Shown: positions 1-7,145, counted from the stretch's first letter. The stretch is 7,397 bases of DNA from Planctomycetaceae bacterium (GCA_031282385.1 JAITDV010000563.1:1-7397), one strand, 5' to 3'. Made by a program: numbers and translations. Notes: generated by a model not told the origin, from the sequence alone.

Positions 1-135
1 CACTTCAAACAGACAATTTTGAAAAACAATATTTTTTTATTTTGTTTACTATCAATAATTTTAGTAACAATAATTCTCATAACCGCCCTCATAATATTCC
101 GCAAACAAAATTCAAATCCAACAAATCAAAATTGA
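1..135 (+). CDS. C-terminal end of a membrane-anchored protein (partial, 5' end outside the window)
   Basis: Frame 1 is open from the first base to TGA at 133-135 and gives 44 residues. The order is a short polar stretch with two lysines (HFKQTILKNN), then about 23 strongly hydrophobic residues (positions 11-33, rich in I, L, F and V), then a short polar basic tail (RKQNSNPTNQN). This is the usual pattern of a C-terminal transmembrane helix, and the Arg-Lys just after it suggests a cytoplasmic tail. The codons are AT-rich like the neighbouring genes. The family cannot be named from this piece. It lies on the same strand as the protease gene and ends about 127 nt before that gene's preferred start, with a promoter-like sequence between them, so it may be a separate transcription unit. 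A chance open frame is possible, but the tail composition and the position of the stop favour a real gene end. Confidence 0.6.
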   Translation, partial: HFKQTILKNNIFLFCLLSIILVTIILITALIIFRKQNSNPTNQN

Positions 136-181
136 AAAAGATTACTAACCCGAACAACATTTACGCCGCAGGAGTAGTAAT

Positions 182-212
182 TTGACACACATTTTACCCT
201 TAAATTTATAGT
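182..212 (+). promoter_or_regulatory. Candidate sigma-70-type promoter of the HtrA gene
   Basis: A perfect TTGACA lies at 182-187. TATAGT at 207-212 matches the -10 consensus at 5 of 6 positions with a 19-nt spacer; a weaker TTTATA at 205-210 gives the ideal 17 nt. Transcription would begin near 217-220. That makes the GTG at 211 an impossible start codon and supports the ATG at 262. This is inferred from consensus matching only. Confidence 0.4.
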
Positions 213-249
213 GTTAAACGTCGTTTGCAAAAGTTCCGTTAAAAATATG

Positions 250-254
250 AAAGG
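250..254 (+). promoter_or_regulatory. Ribosome binding site that decides the HtrA start
   Basis: AAAGG ends 7 nt before the ATG at 262. No comparable purine-rich site precedes GTG 211 or ATG 307. The site is part of a 14-mer, AAAGGCGGTTTTAT (250-263), that also occurs in the repeat element at 7328-7341. Confidence 0.45.
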
Positions 255-261
255 CGGTTTT

Positions 262-1782
262 ATGAATTTAATTAATATTAATAATAATTGTTACAATAAA
301 TCAATTATGTCAGATTTTTTGTATTCACAATTCACCGATGTACGATACAATTGTATTTTGACTTTGTTTGTGTTTATTTTTTTTGTTAATTGTACCGGTT
401 TGGTTTTGGCGGAGGAAGTTTCTGTTGAGAACAATAATGTAATTGCTCGTGTTAACGAACTTTCTGTTGCATTTCGCAATGCTGCTAATCGCGTATTACC
501 CGCGACAGTAAAAATAGTTTCCCGTATCCAAACGACCGAAGAACGTAATGCGATGTCAAAATTAATACCAGCAATTCCAACAACCCGCCAACGCCGTAAT
601 CCTGGTGATAATACAGGTACAGGTGTGTTGATTGATCCGAGCGGAATTGTTGTTACGAATAATCATGTTGTTACAGTTGCAAGGGAAATAGATGTGGAGT
701 TGCCGGATGGTCGTACATATTTTGCCCGTAAATTTCGGCATGATCCGGATACGGATGTTGCGGTGATTTGGCTTGATACGGAACCAAATGAAAAGTTGCC
801 TTTTGCGGCGTTTGGCGACAGCGATAAAATGGATATTTGCGATTGGGTTATTGCGGTTGGTAATCCGTTTGAGCTTGATTCTACAGTCAGTGCCGGAATA
901 ATCAGCGCAAAAGGTAGATCACTGCAACGTGTCAGCCGTACAGAATTTTTACAAACAGACGCCGCAATCAATCCCGGAAATTCCGGCGGACCGTTGATAA
1001 ATTTGAATGGTGAAATTATTGGCATAAACACTGCTATCGCTTCACGATCCGGCGGCTCTCAAGGAATCGGATTTGCCGTGCCGTCAAATAATGTGAAATG
1101 GGTTGTGGATCAATTGATTAAAAAAGATCGAGTTGATCGTGCTTGGTTTGGAGTTGTATTGACGCCGATTACACAAAGTGAAGCGAGCAGGCTAGGTGTC
1201 CGCATGAAAGCCGGAGTAATTGTTGACAAAGTTTTGCCCGGTTCACCATCGGAAGAAGCAGGATTATTGTCTGACGATGTAATAATCAAATTCGACGGGC
1301 AACCGGTAAAAGAAGTTTACCAGTTTCAACGCTTGTCCGAACGGGCTGAAATAAATAAAGAACACACAATTGATTTCATACGCGAACGTAAATTAAAACG
1401 AGTCAGCGCATCAGCAGTATTGTTGCCCAAGGATCAAAGACGTTTGCATTTTATTGAAGATATAAAAATGCCGTCGCATTTTGACAGCCAGTTGGGAGTT
1501 CTACTAATGGAAGCATCCGAAGCAATGATCAAAAGATTAAAGATGGGAGATAAACGCGGATTGATTGCAATAACTGTTATACCGGATAGCCGTGCGCACA
1601 GAGCCGGATTGCTGGACGGAATGTTGATTACTGCTGTTGACAATATTCCCGCGTTGACAATAAAACAATACCTCGAAGCCCGCGAAGGAAGCTCACTTTC
1701 AAACGGAATAACGCTAGATATTGTAGAACCGCAAGGCACAGCACGCAAAATCATAATAAAACTCGGAACTGCCGATAATTAA
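262..1782 (+). CDS. htrA: Exported HtrA/DegP-family serine protease with two PDZ domains
   Basis: ATP-independent envelope protease/chaperone of the trypsin-like S1C family, expected to degrade or refold misfolded exported proteins. From the ATG at 262 it has 506 residues, close to the usual length of two-PDZ DegP proteins. A hydrophobic segment at about residues 32-49 followed by VLA-EE looks like a signal peptide cleaved after Ala50, with an unusually long N-region; an uncleaved anchor is possible. The catalytic triad is complete: His135 (TNNHVV), Asp165 (TDVAV) and Ser241 (GNSGGP). PDZ1 covers about 296-388 and PDZ2 about 411-502. The open frame extends back to a GTG at 211, but AAAGG at 250-254 sits 7 nt before ATG 262, and the promoter-like sequence overlaps GTG 211. 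ATG 247 and ATG 307 are weaker alternatives. The linker between the signal and the catalytic core is short, without the long LA loop of E. coli DegP. The family is certain; DegP, DegQ and DegS subtypes cannot be separated here. Confidence 0.95.
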   Translation: MNLININNNCYNKSIMSDFLYSQFTDVRYNCILTLFVFIFFVNCTGLVLAEEVSVENNNVIARVNELSVAFRNAANRVLPATVKIVSRIQTTEERNAMSKLIPAIPTTRQRRNPGDNTGTGVLIDPSGIVVTNNHVVTVAREIDVELPDGRTYFARKFRHDPDTDVAVIWLDTEPNEKLPFAAFGDSDKMDICDWVIAVGNPFELDSTVSAGIISAKGRSLQRVSRTEFLQTDAAINPGNSGGPLINLNGEIIGINTAIASRSGGSQGIGFAVPSNNVKWVVDQLIKKDRVDRAWFGVVLTPITQSEASRLGVRMKAGVIVDKVLPGSPSEEAGLLSDDVIIKFDGQPVKEVYQFQRLSERAEINKEHTIDFIRERKLKRVSASAVLLPKDQRRLHFIEDIKMPSHFDSQLGVLLMEASEAMIKRLKMGDKRGLIAITVIPDSRAHRAGLLDGMLITAVDNIPALTIKQYLEAREGSSLSNGITLDIVEPQGTARKIIIKLGTADN

Positions 1783-1840
1783 TATTTCAAAGAAAAAAAT
1801 TAAATTGTTTACTTGTTAAATTTCAATAGCTCGCGCAGAT

Positions 1841-1854
1841 TTACCTATCGGAAA
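1841..1854 (+). repeat. Left arm of a 14-bp inverted repeat flanking the bacterioferritin gene
   Basis: TTACCTATCGGAAA here is the exact reverse complement of 2595-2608. Past the 14-mer, both copies (read in matching orientation) carry TGCTTT within a few bases, so they may be degenerate members of a longer interspersed repeat. Both lie in intergenic DNA, one on each side of the gene at 2028-2516. Confidence 0.5.
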
Positions 1855-1914
1855 TTCTGCTTTATGCTGTTTGTAATATTAAAATTGATGTTCCGCCGGA
1901 TTTTTAACCGCATG

Positions 1915-1942
1915 TTGGAAAAAGTATAACTTTTATTAGAAT
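1915..1942 (+). promoter_or_regulatory. Candidate promoter of the bacterioferritin gene
   Basis: TTGGAA at 1915-1920 (4 of 6 to TTGACA) and TAGAAT at 1937-1942 (5 of 6 to TATAAT) are separated by 16 nt. Transcription would begin near 1949 and give a leader of about 79 nt. I see no Fur-box-like palindrome around it, so the sequence gives no hint of iron control. Confidence 0.3.
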
Positions 1943-2027
1943 TACTCGGACAAAATTATGTGAACTTAACGGAATTTCAAATTTAACATTTTAACCCTAA
2001 TCTAAACCCTTAACTTATTAAAAAAAC

Positions 2028-2516
2028 ATGACAAATAAAATTTACGATATTGACAAAGTTATTGAGCTACTCAACGAAGCGCGAGGTATGGAGCTTTACG
2101 GTATTTCTCAATACATGAATCATCATTATGGATTGGATGATGCCGATTATGGTAAATTGGCGAAAGAAATGAAGCGTATTGCGATAGATGAAATGAAACA
2201 CGCAGAAGCATTTGCTGAACGTATAAAAGACATTGATAGTAAACGTGAACCTTCAACAGAATTTAAAGGTACAATAATAAAAGGGCAAAAAGTTGATGCA
2301 ATTTACATGACCGATAGAGACGCAGAAGAAGAAACTATTCGTAAATACAATGAATTTGCTCGAATTTGCCGAGATAACAACGACGCAGTTAGCGCAACAC
2401 TTTTTGAACGAATCATAATTGAAGAGCAAGATCATCTAAATTACTTCGATGATACCGCAAACCATATCAAAGAACTCGGCAACAGTTTTCTTGCAAGACA
2501 AACCGGAAAAGATTAG
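2028..2516 (+). CDS. bfr: Bacterioferritin (ferritin-like iron-storage protein)
   Basis: Cytoplasmic iron-storage and detoxification protein, expected to form a 24-subunit shell that oxidises Fe(II) at a di-iron site and stores it as a ferric mineral. It has 162 residues against 158 for E. coli Bfr and shares the four-helix layout. The N-terminal motif LNEARGMELYGISQY matches the Bfr pattern. All six ferroxidase ligands can be placed by manual alignment: Glu22, Glu55, His58 (IDEMKH), Glu100, Glu133 and His136 (EEQDH). Met56 aligns with E. coli Met52, which binds the inter-subunit heme, so heme binding is plausible. The start is the only sensible ATG and follows an A-rich stretch (TTATTAAAAAAAC) with no Shine-Dalgarno site. 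The gene stands alone, 245 nt after the protease gene and 118 nt before the next gene, and is flanked by a 14-bp inverted repeat. A heme-free ferritin-like variant cannot be excluded. Confidence 0.9.
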   Translation: MTNKIYDIDKVIELLNEARGMELYGISQYMNHHYGLDDADYGKLAKEMKRIAIDEMKHAEAFAERIKDIDSKREPSTEFKGTIIKGQKVDAIYMTDRDAEEETIRKYNEFARICRDNNDAVSATLFERIIIEEQDHLNYFDDTANHIKELGNSFLARQTGKD

Positions 2517-2594
2517 TAAACTGATTTTTTTGATGTCAGGTAAATATACCGCTCGTACTATAAATTGCCTGACTCAAGAGCGCAAAAGCATTGC

Positions 2595-2608
2595 TTTCCG
2601 ATAGGTAA
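2595..2608 (-). repeat. Right arm of a 14-bp inverted repeat flanking the bacterioferritin gene
   Basis: TTTCCGATAGGTAA on the + strand is the exact reverse complement of 1841-1854. It overlaps a small AAAGC-ATT-GCTTT hairpin (2585-2597) and lies 26 nt before the GTG start of the next gene. Confidence 0.5.
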
Positions 2609-2634
2609 GCAGGCGAAGGTAAGGGAAAATTCAA

Positions 2635-4017
2635 GTGCGAACAGTTTATAAAGGCTCAATCTTTCGCAGATTGTTTCGGCGCCGATGGGGAGAACCGTTG
2701 GCGTTTGCGATTATGTTTGCTGTCGGTCTTGTTTTCTTTTTGATTCATGTCAAGAGTTGGGTCGTTCCGCAACTTACACTTTTGCAAGAATTCGTTCAGA
2801 CAAAAGGCGTGGTTCTTGAGACGCGTGTTCTGGAAAAACAAGTTGACGGGAAGTTGATGTATTCGCCTGAAATTTTTTTACAATTTGATGTTCATAATCC
2901 TAAAAACACCAACCCAAAAGACAAAGACCTTGAAAAAACAACTTACAAAATTTGGACATTCAACGAAAAACATTTGCACGCTAACGGTGATTTTTCTTAC
3001 AGTAAAAATGATGCGGACAAATTAATCAGTAATTATAAAGTTGGTGAAACTATTGATTGTTGGTATCGTGTGAGTAATCCGAGTTTTGTTGTTGTTTATC
3101 GTCAATTTTCATTTAGTGGTTGGTTTTTTCTGTTGTTATTATTTTCGTTGTTATTGCTTGGTTTGCTTGGTTTTTGTTTTTCTTTTAGGTTGAGACCGGT
3201 TTCGACGGAACATCAAGCGGTATTGGAAACGGTTGCTGTCAATTCACCTCTTTCAACATTGGCAGGCGACACGAGGAGTACCGCATGGTCAACTATTCCC
3301 GACGTTAAAATAGTAAACGAAAGCCCCGGCACACATCTTGCGTTTCGTTTACCGCTTGGCAATCAGCCGATTTTTCCGCTTGTTGGTTTGACATTGTTTA
3401 CGATTGCGTGGGTGGTTGTTGCGGTGGCAATAATGGTACATTCGGTGTTAAATCCGGCGTCGGAGTTGTATGATATGATTGGCGGTACGTTATTGCGGTC
3501 ATTATTTCTGGGAGTTGGTTTTTTTCTGCTTTTTATCGTGGTACGCAAGTATATTCTTATATTTGGTGCGGGTTTGATGTTGTTGGAAATTTCAGATCAT
3601 CCGATTTATCCGGGCAGGCGTTATAGACTGTTGTTGATTGTTAGCGGAGTGTTGCAATTCCATGAGTTATCTGTTTCGATAATTTGTGAAGAAGTTGCAA
3701 GATTCACGCAAGGAACAGATACGGCAACAAACCGACGCCATGTTTTCAAGCAAATAATTTTTCGTAAAACAGACTTCGATACGTCGGCAGACACGCCATT
3801 GAATGAAGAATTTTTTGCACAGTTACCAATAGGCGCCATGCATTCGTTTAGGCAAGAAAATAACGAAATCGGATGGAAAATCAATATCACCGCAAGAATT
3901 GCAGGTTGGCATGAAATACAACGCGAATGCCCAATAGTTGTAAGACCAATAATAATGAACGACACTACACCTGAAGATTTAAACAGCTCAATAATTACCA
4001 AATTAAGCAGTAAGTAG
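2635..4017 (+). CDS. Four-helix membrane protein with a DUF3592-like domain and a soluble C-terminal domain
   Basis: Integral membrane protein of unknown function, 460 residues. The basic N-terminus (FRRLFRRRW) is followed by a first helix at about 21-39. Residues about 55-155 form a soluble beta-rich segment with the DUF3592 pattern: it opens with GVVLETRV, has a YSPEIFLQFDV-like strand, and ends in VGETIDCWYRVSNPS just before the second helix (about 159-184). Two more helices lie at about 244-269 and 287-311. The last 150 residues or so are soluble and contain HPIYPGRRYRL, CEEVARFTQGTDT, PIGAMHSF and AGWHEIQRECPIVVRP. From memory, similar tails occur in planctomycete DUF3592 proteins and look like a beta-sandwich. 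By the positive-inside rule the N-terminus is cytoplasmic. The GTG start is supported by TAAGGGA ending about 8 nt upstream, and by the first in-frame ATG lying inside the first helix. No enzymatic motif is visible. The DUF3592 call is moderately sure; the function is unknown. Confidence 0.8.
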   Translation: MRTVYKGSIFRRLFRRRWGEPLAFAIMFAVGLVFFLIHVKSWVVPQLTLLQEFVQTKGVVLETRVLEKQVDGKLMYSPEIFLQFDVHNPKNTNPKDKDLEKTTYKIWTFNEKHLHANGDFSYSKNDADKLISNYKVGETIDCWYRVSNPSFVVVYRQFSFSGWFFLLLLFSLLLLGLLGFCFSFRLRPVSTEHQAVLETVAVNSPLSTLAGDTRSTAWSTIPDVKIVNESPGTHLAFRLPLGNQPIFPLVGLTLFTIAWVVVAVAIMVHSVLNPASELYDMIGGTLLRSLFLGVGFFLLFIVVRKYILIFGAGLMLLEISDHPIYPGRRYRLLLIVSGVLQFHELSVSIICEEVARFTQGTDTATNRRHVFKQIIFRKTDFDTSADTPLNEEFFAQLPIGAMHSFRQENNEIGWKINITARIAGWHEIQRECPIVVRPIIMNDTTPEDLNSSIITKLSSK

Positions 4018-4119
4018 AAAGAAAAAATATAACTATTCAGTCGGCAACTCTACGCGAAAAAAAATTTATAGCAGGTGGCAGCGTAGCGCAGTAACCGCTT
4101 AAAACTATCATATTAATAA
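4018..4119. other. Non-coding stretch after the DUF3592-like gene
   Basis: No gene or strong terminator is visible. A 6-bp inverted repeat, CTACGC (4050-4055) with GCGTAG (4081-4086), has a 25-nt loop and an A-rich interior. The start of this stretch may hold the lost left flank of repeat copy A, but nothing matches the TAGACC terminal repeat. Confidence 0.4.
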
Positions 4120-4287
4120 ACCACCCCTGACCCCTCCAAAGGAGGGGAATAAGAAGACGCCTCCGAAGGAGGCGAATAATTCCCCTCCTTCGGAGGGGTT
4201 AGGGGTGGTCTCAGAGGAGTTAAAGGCGGTTTTTCGTCGTAGGTTTTTTGTTGCGTTGATGTATTTTTAGGTTAGAGAAAGGGTCTA
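4120..4287 (+). repeat. GC-rich palindromic interspersed repeat, copy A (left end missing)
   Basis: An ACCACCCCTGACCCCTCC arm at 4120-4137 pairs with 4192-4209 (17 of 18, plus one G-U). Inside, 4141-4150 pairs with 4179-4188 (10 bp) and 4158-4164 with 4168-4174 (7 bp), so the whole 90 nt can fold into one long rod. It could instead form three 7-bp hairpins with 3-nt loops (4131-4147, 4158-4174, 4182-4198). Rightward from 4192 to 4287 it is nearly identical to copy B (7298-7394), ending in GAAAGGGTCTA. The left terminal repeat seen in copy B is absent, and similarity stops at about 4120. It lies 3' of the DUF3592-like gene, between convergent genes, and might end transcription, but no T-tract directly follows the stem. 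Confidence 0.85.
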
Positions 4288-4471
4288 TTACATCAAATAT
4301 TATTTTTCCAAAAATAATATGCCGTAAAAACAATGGATTCATAAATTCCGTTTCAATAATTTCTGCATCTTTGGGGGGCAAAATATATGCCGAAATTGAA
4401 ATGGTGAACTGTTTAAAACACTCTGAACAACATAATTTTCCGAACGGCTCTAATATTCCAACCCTTATTTG
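4220..4471 (-). pseudogene. Gene remnant with a CxxC motif, cut by repeat elements on both sides
   Basis: On the - strand a frame is open from 4471 (just after an in-frame TGA) to TAA at 4222-4220, 83 codons. The part outside the repeats (about 61 residues, 4471-4288) reads like true protein: EPFGKLCCSECFKQF has a CxxC typical of half a zinc ribbon, followed by SISAYILPPKDAEIIETEF and then a hydrophobic, ordered stretch ending FDVID. No credible start codon or ribosome site precedes it. The last 22 residues or so are encoded by repeat copy A and so are not native. The 5' side meets the second element at 4483. This suggests the middle of a gene truncated at both ends. I do not recognise the family; a chance open frame remains possible. 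Confidence 0.35.
4297..4320. repeat. AT-rich perfect hairpin
   Basis: ATATTATTTTT at 4297-4307 and its exact reverse complement at 4310-4320 flank a 2-nt centre, so about 10 bp can pair around a 4-nt loop. It lies inside the gene remnant, 9 nt from the end of repeat copy A. In this AT-rich DNA it has weak significance. Confidence 0.4.
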
Positions 4472-4482
4472 TCAAATTACAC

Positions 4483-4646
4483 TCAGTGGAATGTTTTTTT
4501 TGTTGTTTTTTGAACTAAGGCTGAAAGCCTTGAATCAATAGCGTATGGCGATACCCTACGCTAATGATTCAAGGCTTTCAACCCAGTTGGCGCAAATTTA
4601 GCTCAAAACAATTTTAAGCATTTCACGATAAAAAACATTCCACTGA
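4483..4646. mobile_element. MITE-like palindromic element with perfect 17-bp terminal inverted repeats
   Basis: TCAGTGGAATGTTTTTT at 4483-4499 is the exact reverse complement of 4630-4646, which defines a 164-bp unit. In its middle, TGAAAGCCTTGAATCA (4522-4537) pairs perfectly with 4565-4580, and after one A-A mismatch TAGCGTA (4539-4545) pairs with 4557-4563, leaving an 11-nt loop. AACT (4513-4516) and AGTT (4585-4588) can extend the stem outward. There is no coding capacity. I could not define a clear target-site duplication. The right end lies 13 nt past the stop codon of RNase R, so the hairpin would be in that gene's 3' region and could shape its mRNA end. It is unrelated in sequence to the GC-rich repeats. 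A conserved regulatory structure instead of a mobile element is possible. Confidence 0.65.
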
Positions 4647-4659
4647 ATAAATACCGATT

Positions 4660-7062
4660 TTATATTTTTAACTTTGTGTGCGGTAAGTTTGAATTTAGCC
4701 GTTTTACCATTCTGAAATCAATTTGTCTTGCGTCCAAATCTGTACAAACTACTTCAACCAATACTCTGTCTCCAATCCTTAACATGTTGTTTTGTTTTAA
4801 GCCGACTAAAATTTTTGCGTCTCTTTGGAATCTATAAAAATCATCAGTTAAACCTTCCAATCTTACTAAACCTTCCGCTGGTATTTTTGTCCCCATAACA
4901 AAAATACCATACGATTCAACATTTGTTATTACCGCCTCCAACCTCTCGCCAATTTGCCTACTCATGTAGTCTATCAACTTCAATTTTTTAAGTTCACGTT
5001 CCGCATCTTCGGCTCGTTGTTCTCTGTCGCTGCAATGTTCGCCCAATAAAATCAATTCCCGCATTTCCGATTTCGGCTCGTTGCCATCCAAAATCTCATC
5101 CAATAACCGATGAATCACAATATCAGGATAACGCCTTATCGGAGACGTAAAATGGCAATAACACTTAGAAGCTAACGCATAGTGTCCTTCAGACTCCGGC
5201 GAATAAACCGCTTTCTGCATTGAACGTAAAAGCGAAATATTCACCGCGTATTCTTGTGATGTTCCTTTAACCGCGTTTAGAAGTCTTTGAATAATAAATC
5301 TGTCTTGATAAAGATCATCTGCCCGTAAATTTGCGATTTCCAGCGTTCTAATAAAATTCGTAAATCCGCGCAATTTTCGCACCGACGGTCCGCTATGTAT
5401 CCTTCGCAAAAATAAAATATGTCTTGCGTAAATAAATTCCGCCACCGCCTCATTCGCCGCAAGCATACACTCCTCAATCAAACGATTCGAATCGTAATAA
5501 GGATAAACTTTCGCATCAACTACTACGCCATTGTCATCAAGCTCGATCTTCGTATCTGGAATATCCAACTCAAGCGAACCCCGCTCAAATCGACGCCGAC
5601 GAAGCAACAACGTAAATTCATGCAACTCATTCAAAAGCTCACAAACCTCAGACCGCCAACACCCAGTAAATTTCTCATGCGAATCGAAAAATTCCTGAAC
5701 TTCATCGTAATTAAAACGCTGCGTACTACAAATTGCTGAACGGTAAATCTCAGTATTAACACGAATACCCAACGGCGTAAACTCAATAAAAACAGATTTT
5801 GTAAAACGTATTTTGTCAGGCTGCAATGACGCAAGCGCATTCGATAATACCTCTGGTAACATAGGAATAACACGATCCGGTAAATAAACACTCGTTGCCC
5901 GATCTTTGGCTTCTTTGTCAAGCGCAGATGCTTTGGCAACAAAATGCGTTACATCCGCAATATGCACGCCAAGCCGAAAATTACCGTTGTCCAAGCGCGT
6001 AAGCGAAACCGCATCATCAAAATCACGCGCATCCGCAGGATCAATCGTAATAATTACCTCACTAGTCAAATCAAGACGATTCATTGACAATAACTTCTCC
6101 GCAATTAATTTCTTGTCTGATTTTTTTTGCAATAAATCATCGGGAAATATTTTGAAAAATTTTTCAACTGCATCCCTCGCCGCAGTAAGTGTAGTTTCAC
6201 CGAAATACTCAGGCAAATCAAATTGACGCATGATCAAAAGCGTGTCCAAACCAGGCACTCCACGCGTCCCCAACACCTCAACAATAACCGCCTCGCCATC
6301 ATTATGCGGCGTCGGAAACTTAATCATCTCAACAACTACCTTGTCGCCGTTTCTCGCCGATGAACTTGACACATCGCCAAGCGGAATCAAATTTTTAAAA
6401 ATCGAACCATCAATTTGCACAAACGCCCAATCATCCAAAATAACATACGTACCAACAAAACGATTCGACGCACGCTCAATAATTTTCACAACTCGTCCCC
6501 GCAATTTATGTTCATCATCAGAAGTATCGCCGTGTTTATTTTCATTGCGTTTTTTTCTGCGTTTCTTTTGGGCAAGATAATAATTTTGATTGCCGTTGTG
6601 TTTCTTTCGGTCAATAATTTCTACTGCAACAGTATCACCAGACGCCGCATCTTTGCCCCAATGCGCCGGAATAAAAATATCGTTTACCGGAACATCTATT
6701 CCAACAGACGCACGCGGTCGCACAAAACCGATTCCCGACGGACGACGTTGAAAACGTCCGGTAATCAGAGGTTTATTACTTTCTAAATTGATGCCGGATA
6801 TTTCTTGCGGGACTTTGGGGTATTTATTGGTTTTTTTAGATTTAGCCGGCGAAGATTTTTTGGCAAGTAAGACAAAATGTTTTTTGCTGTATTCCAAATC
6901 GCCATCCGAAGTCATTTTCGCAATAAGTTGACGCAACTTCAGAGAATCTTTGCGGGAAAGATTCAGAATTCCAACAAACTCTTTTGTTTTGGCAGGAATG
7001 TAATCAGGTTGCGAGATTATTTTCAGAATTTTAGATCGGATAAGTTGTGGAGAAAATGACAT
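4660..7062 (-). CDS. rnr: Ribonuclease R (RNB-family 3'-5' exoribonuclease)
   Basis: Processive 3'-5' exoribonuclease that degrades structured RNA, mRNA fragments and defective rRNA in the cytoplasm. It is complete at 800 residues (E. coli RNase R: 813). Domains in order: winged-helix N-terminus (about 1-68), cold-shock domain 1 (about 98-150, with GIGFVRPR), a very basic linker (QKKRRKKRNENKH, 165-177), cold-shock domain 2 (about 187-263), the RNB catalytic domain (about 328-660) and an S1 domain (about 705-788). The catalytic IDPADARDFDD supplies Asp341, Asp347, Asp349 and Asp350, matching the four metal-binding aspartates of RNase II, and HFTSPIRRYPD (637-647) holds the conserved arginines. 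The protein ends about 12 residues after the S1 domain, without the long lysine-rich tail of the E. coli enzyme. The ATG at 7062-7060 has no clear Shine-Dalgarno site. The gene is convergent with the DUF3592-like gene and has palindromic repeats beyond both ends. Confidence 0.97.
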   Translation of the reverse strand: MSFSPQLIRSKILKIISQPDYIPAKTKEFVGILNLSRKDSLKLRQLIAKMTSDGDLEYSKKHFVLLAKKSSPAKSKKTNKYPKVPQEISGINLESNKPLITGRFQRRPSGIGFVRPRASVGIDVPVNDIFIPAHWGKDAASGDTVAVEIIDRKKHNGNQNYYLAQKKRRKKRNENKHGDTSDDEHKLRGRVVKIIERASNRFVGTYVILDDWAFVQIDGSIFKNLIPLGDVSSSSARNGDKVVVEMIKFPTPHNDGEAVIVEVLGTRGVPGLDTLLIMRQFDLPEYFGETTLTAARDAVEKFFKIFPDDLLQKKSDKKLIAEKLLSMNRLDLTSEVIITIDPADARDFDDAVSLTRLDNGNFRLGVHIADVTHFVAKASALDKEAKDRATSVYLPDRVIPMLPEVLSNALASLQPDKIRFTKSVFIEFTPLGIRVNTEIYRSAICSTQRFNYDEVQEFFDSHEKFTGCWRSEVCELLNELHEFTLLLRRRRFERGSLELDIPDTKIELDDNGVVVDAKVYPYYDSNRLIEECMLAANEAVAEFIYARHILFLRRIHSGPSVRKLRGFTNFIRTLEIANLRADDLYQDRFIIQRLLNAVKGTSQEYAVNISLLRSMQKAVYSPESEGHYALASKCYCHFTSPIRRYPDIVIHRLLDEILDGNEPKSEMRELILLGEHCSDREQRAEDAERELKKLKLIDYMSRQIGERLEAVITNVESYGIFVMGTKIPAEGLVRLEGLTDDFYRFQRDAKILVGLKQNNMLRIGDRVLVEVVCTDLDARQIDFRMVKRLNSNLPHTKLKI

Positions 7063-7145
7063 GATTAAGTTGAAGGTAATATAGTAATATAACGGACAAA
7101 AAATAAAATAACGAGATCAATTACGCCAATCGTGTATTTGCAGAA

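Noticed and set aside
1990..2013. Telomere-like run of CCCTAA-type words before the bacterioferritin start
   Set aside because: The words are irregular and few; this is C/T/A-rich leader sequence in a bacterial intergenic gap.
1943..2027. Fur-box or other iron-responsive operator before the bacterioferritin gene
   Set aside because: No palindrome resembling GATAATGATAATCATTATC could be found.
2536..2572. Inverted repeat TCAGGTAA/TTGCCTGA after the bacterioferritin gene as a terminator
   Set aside because: The stem is only 8 bp with a G-U pair, the loop is 21 nt, and no T-tract follows.
4044..4120. Short - strand frame of 24 codons from an ATG near 4111 (MIVLSGYCATLPP...)
   Set aside because: It is too short, has no ribosome site and no recognisable features.
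4120..4209. CRISPR-like array, because of three similar short hairpins at even spacing
   Set aside because: The units are palindromes nested in one larger palindrome, with no unique spacers and no cas genes.
5419..5942. Open frames on both strands inside the RNase R gene
   Set aside because: They are out-of-frame shadows of a complete, well-matched RNase R coding region and have no protein-like features.
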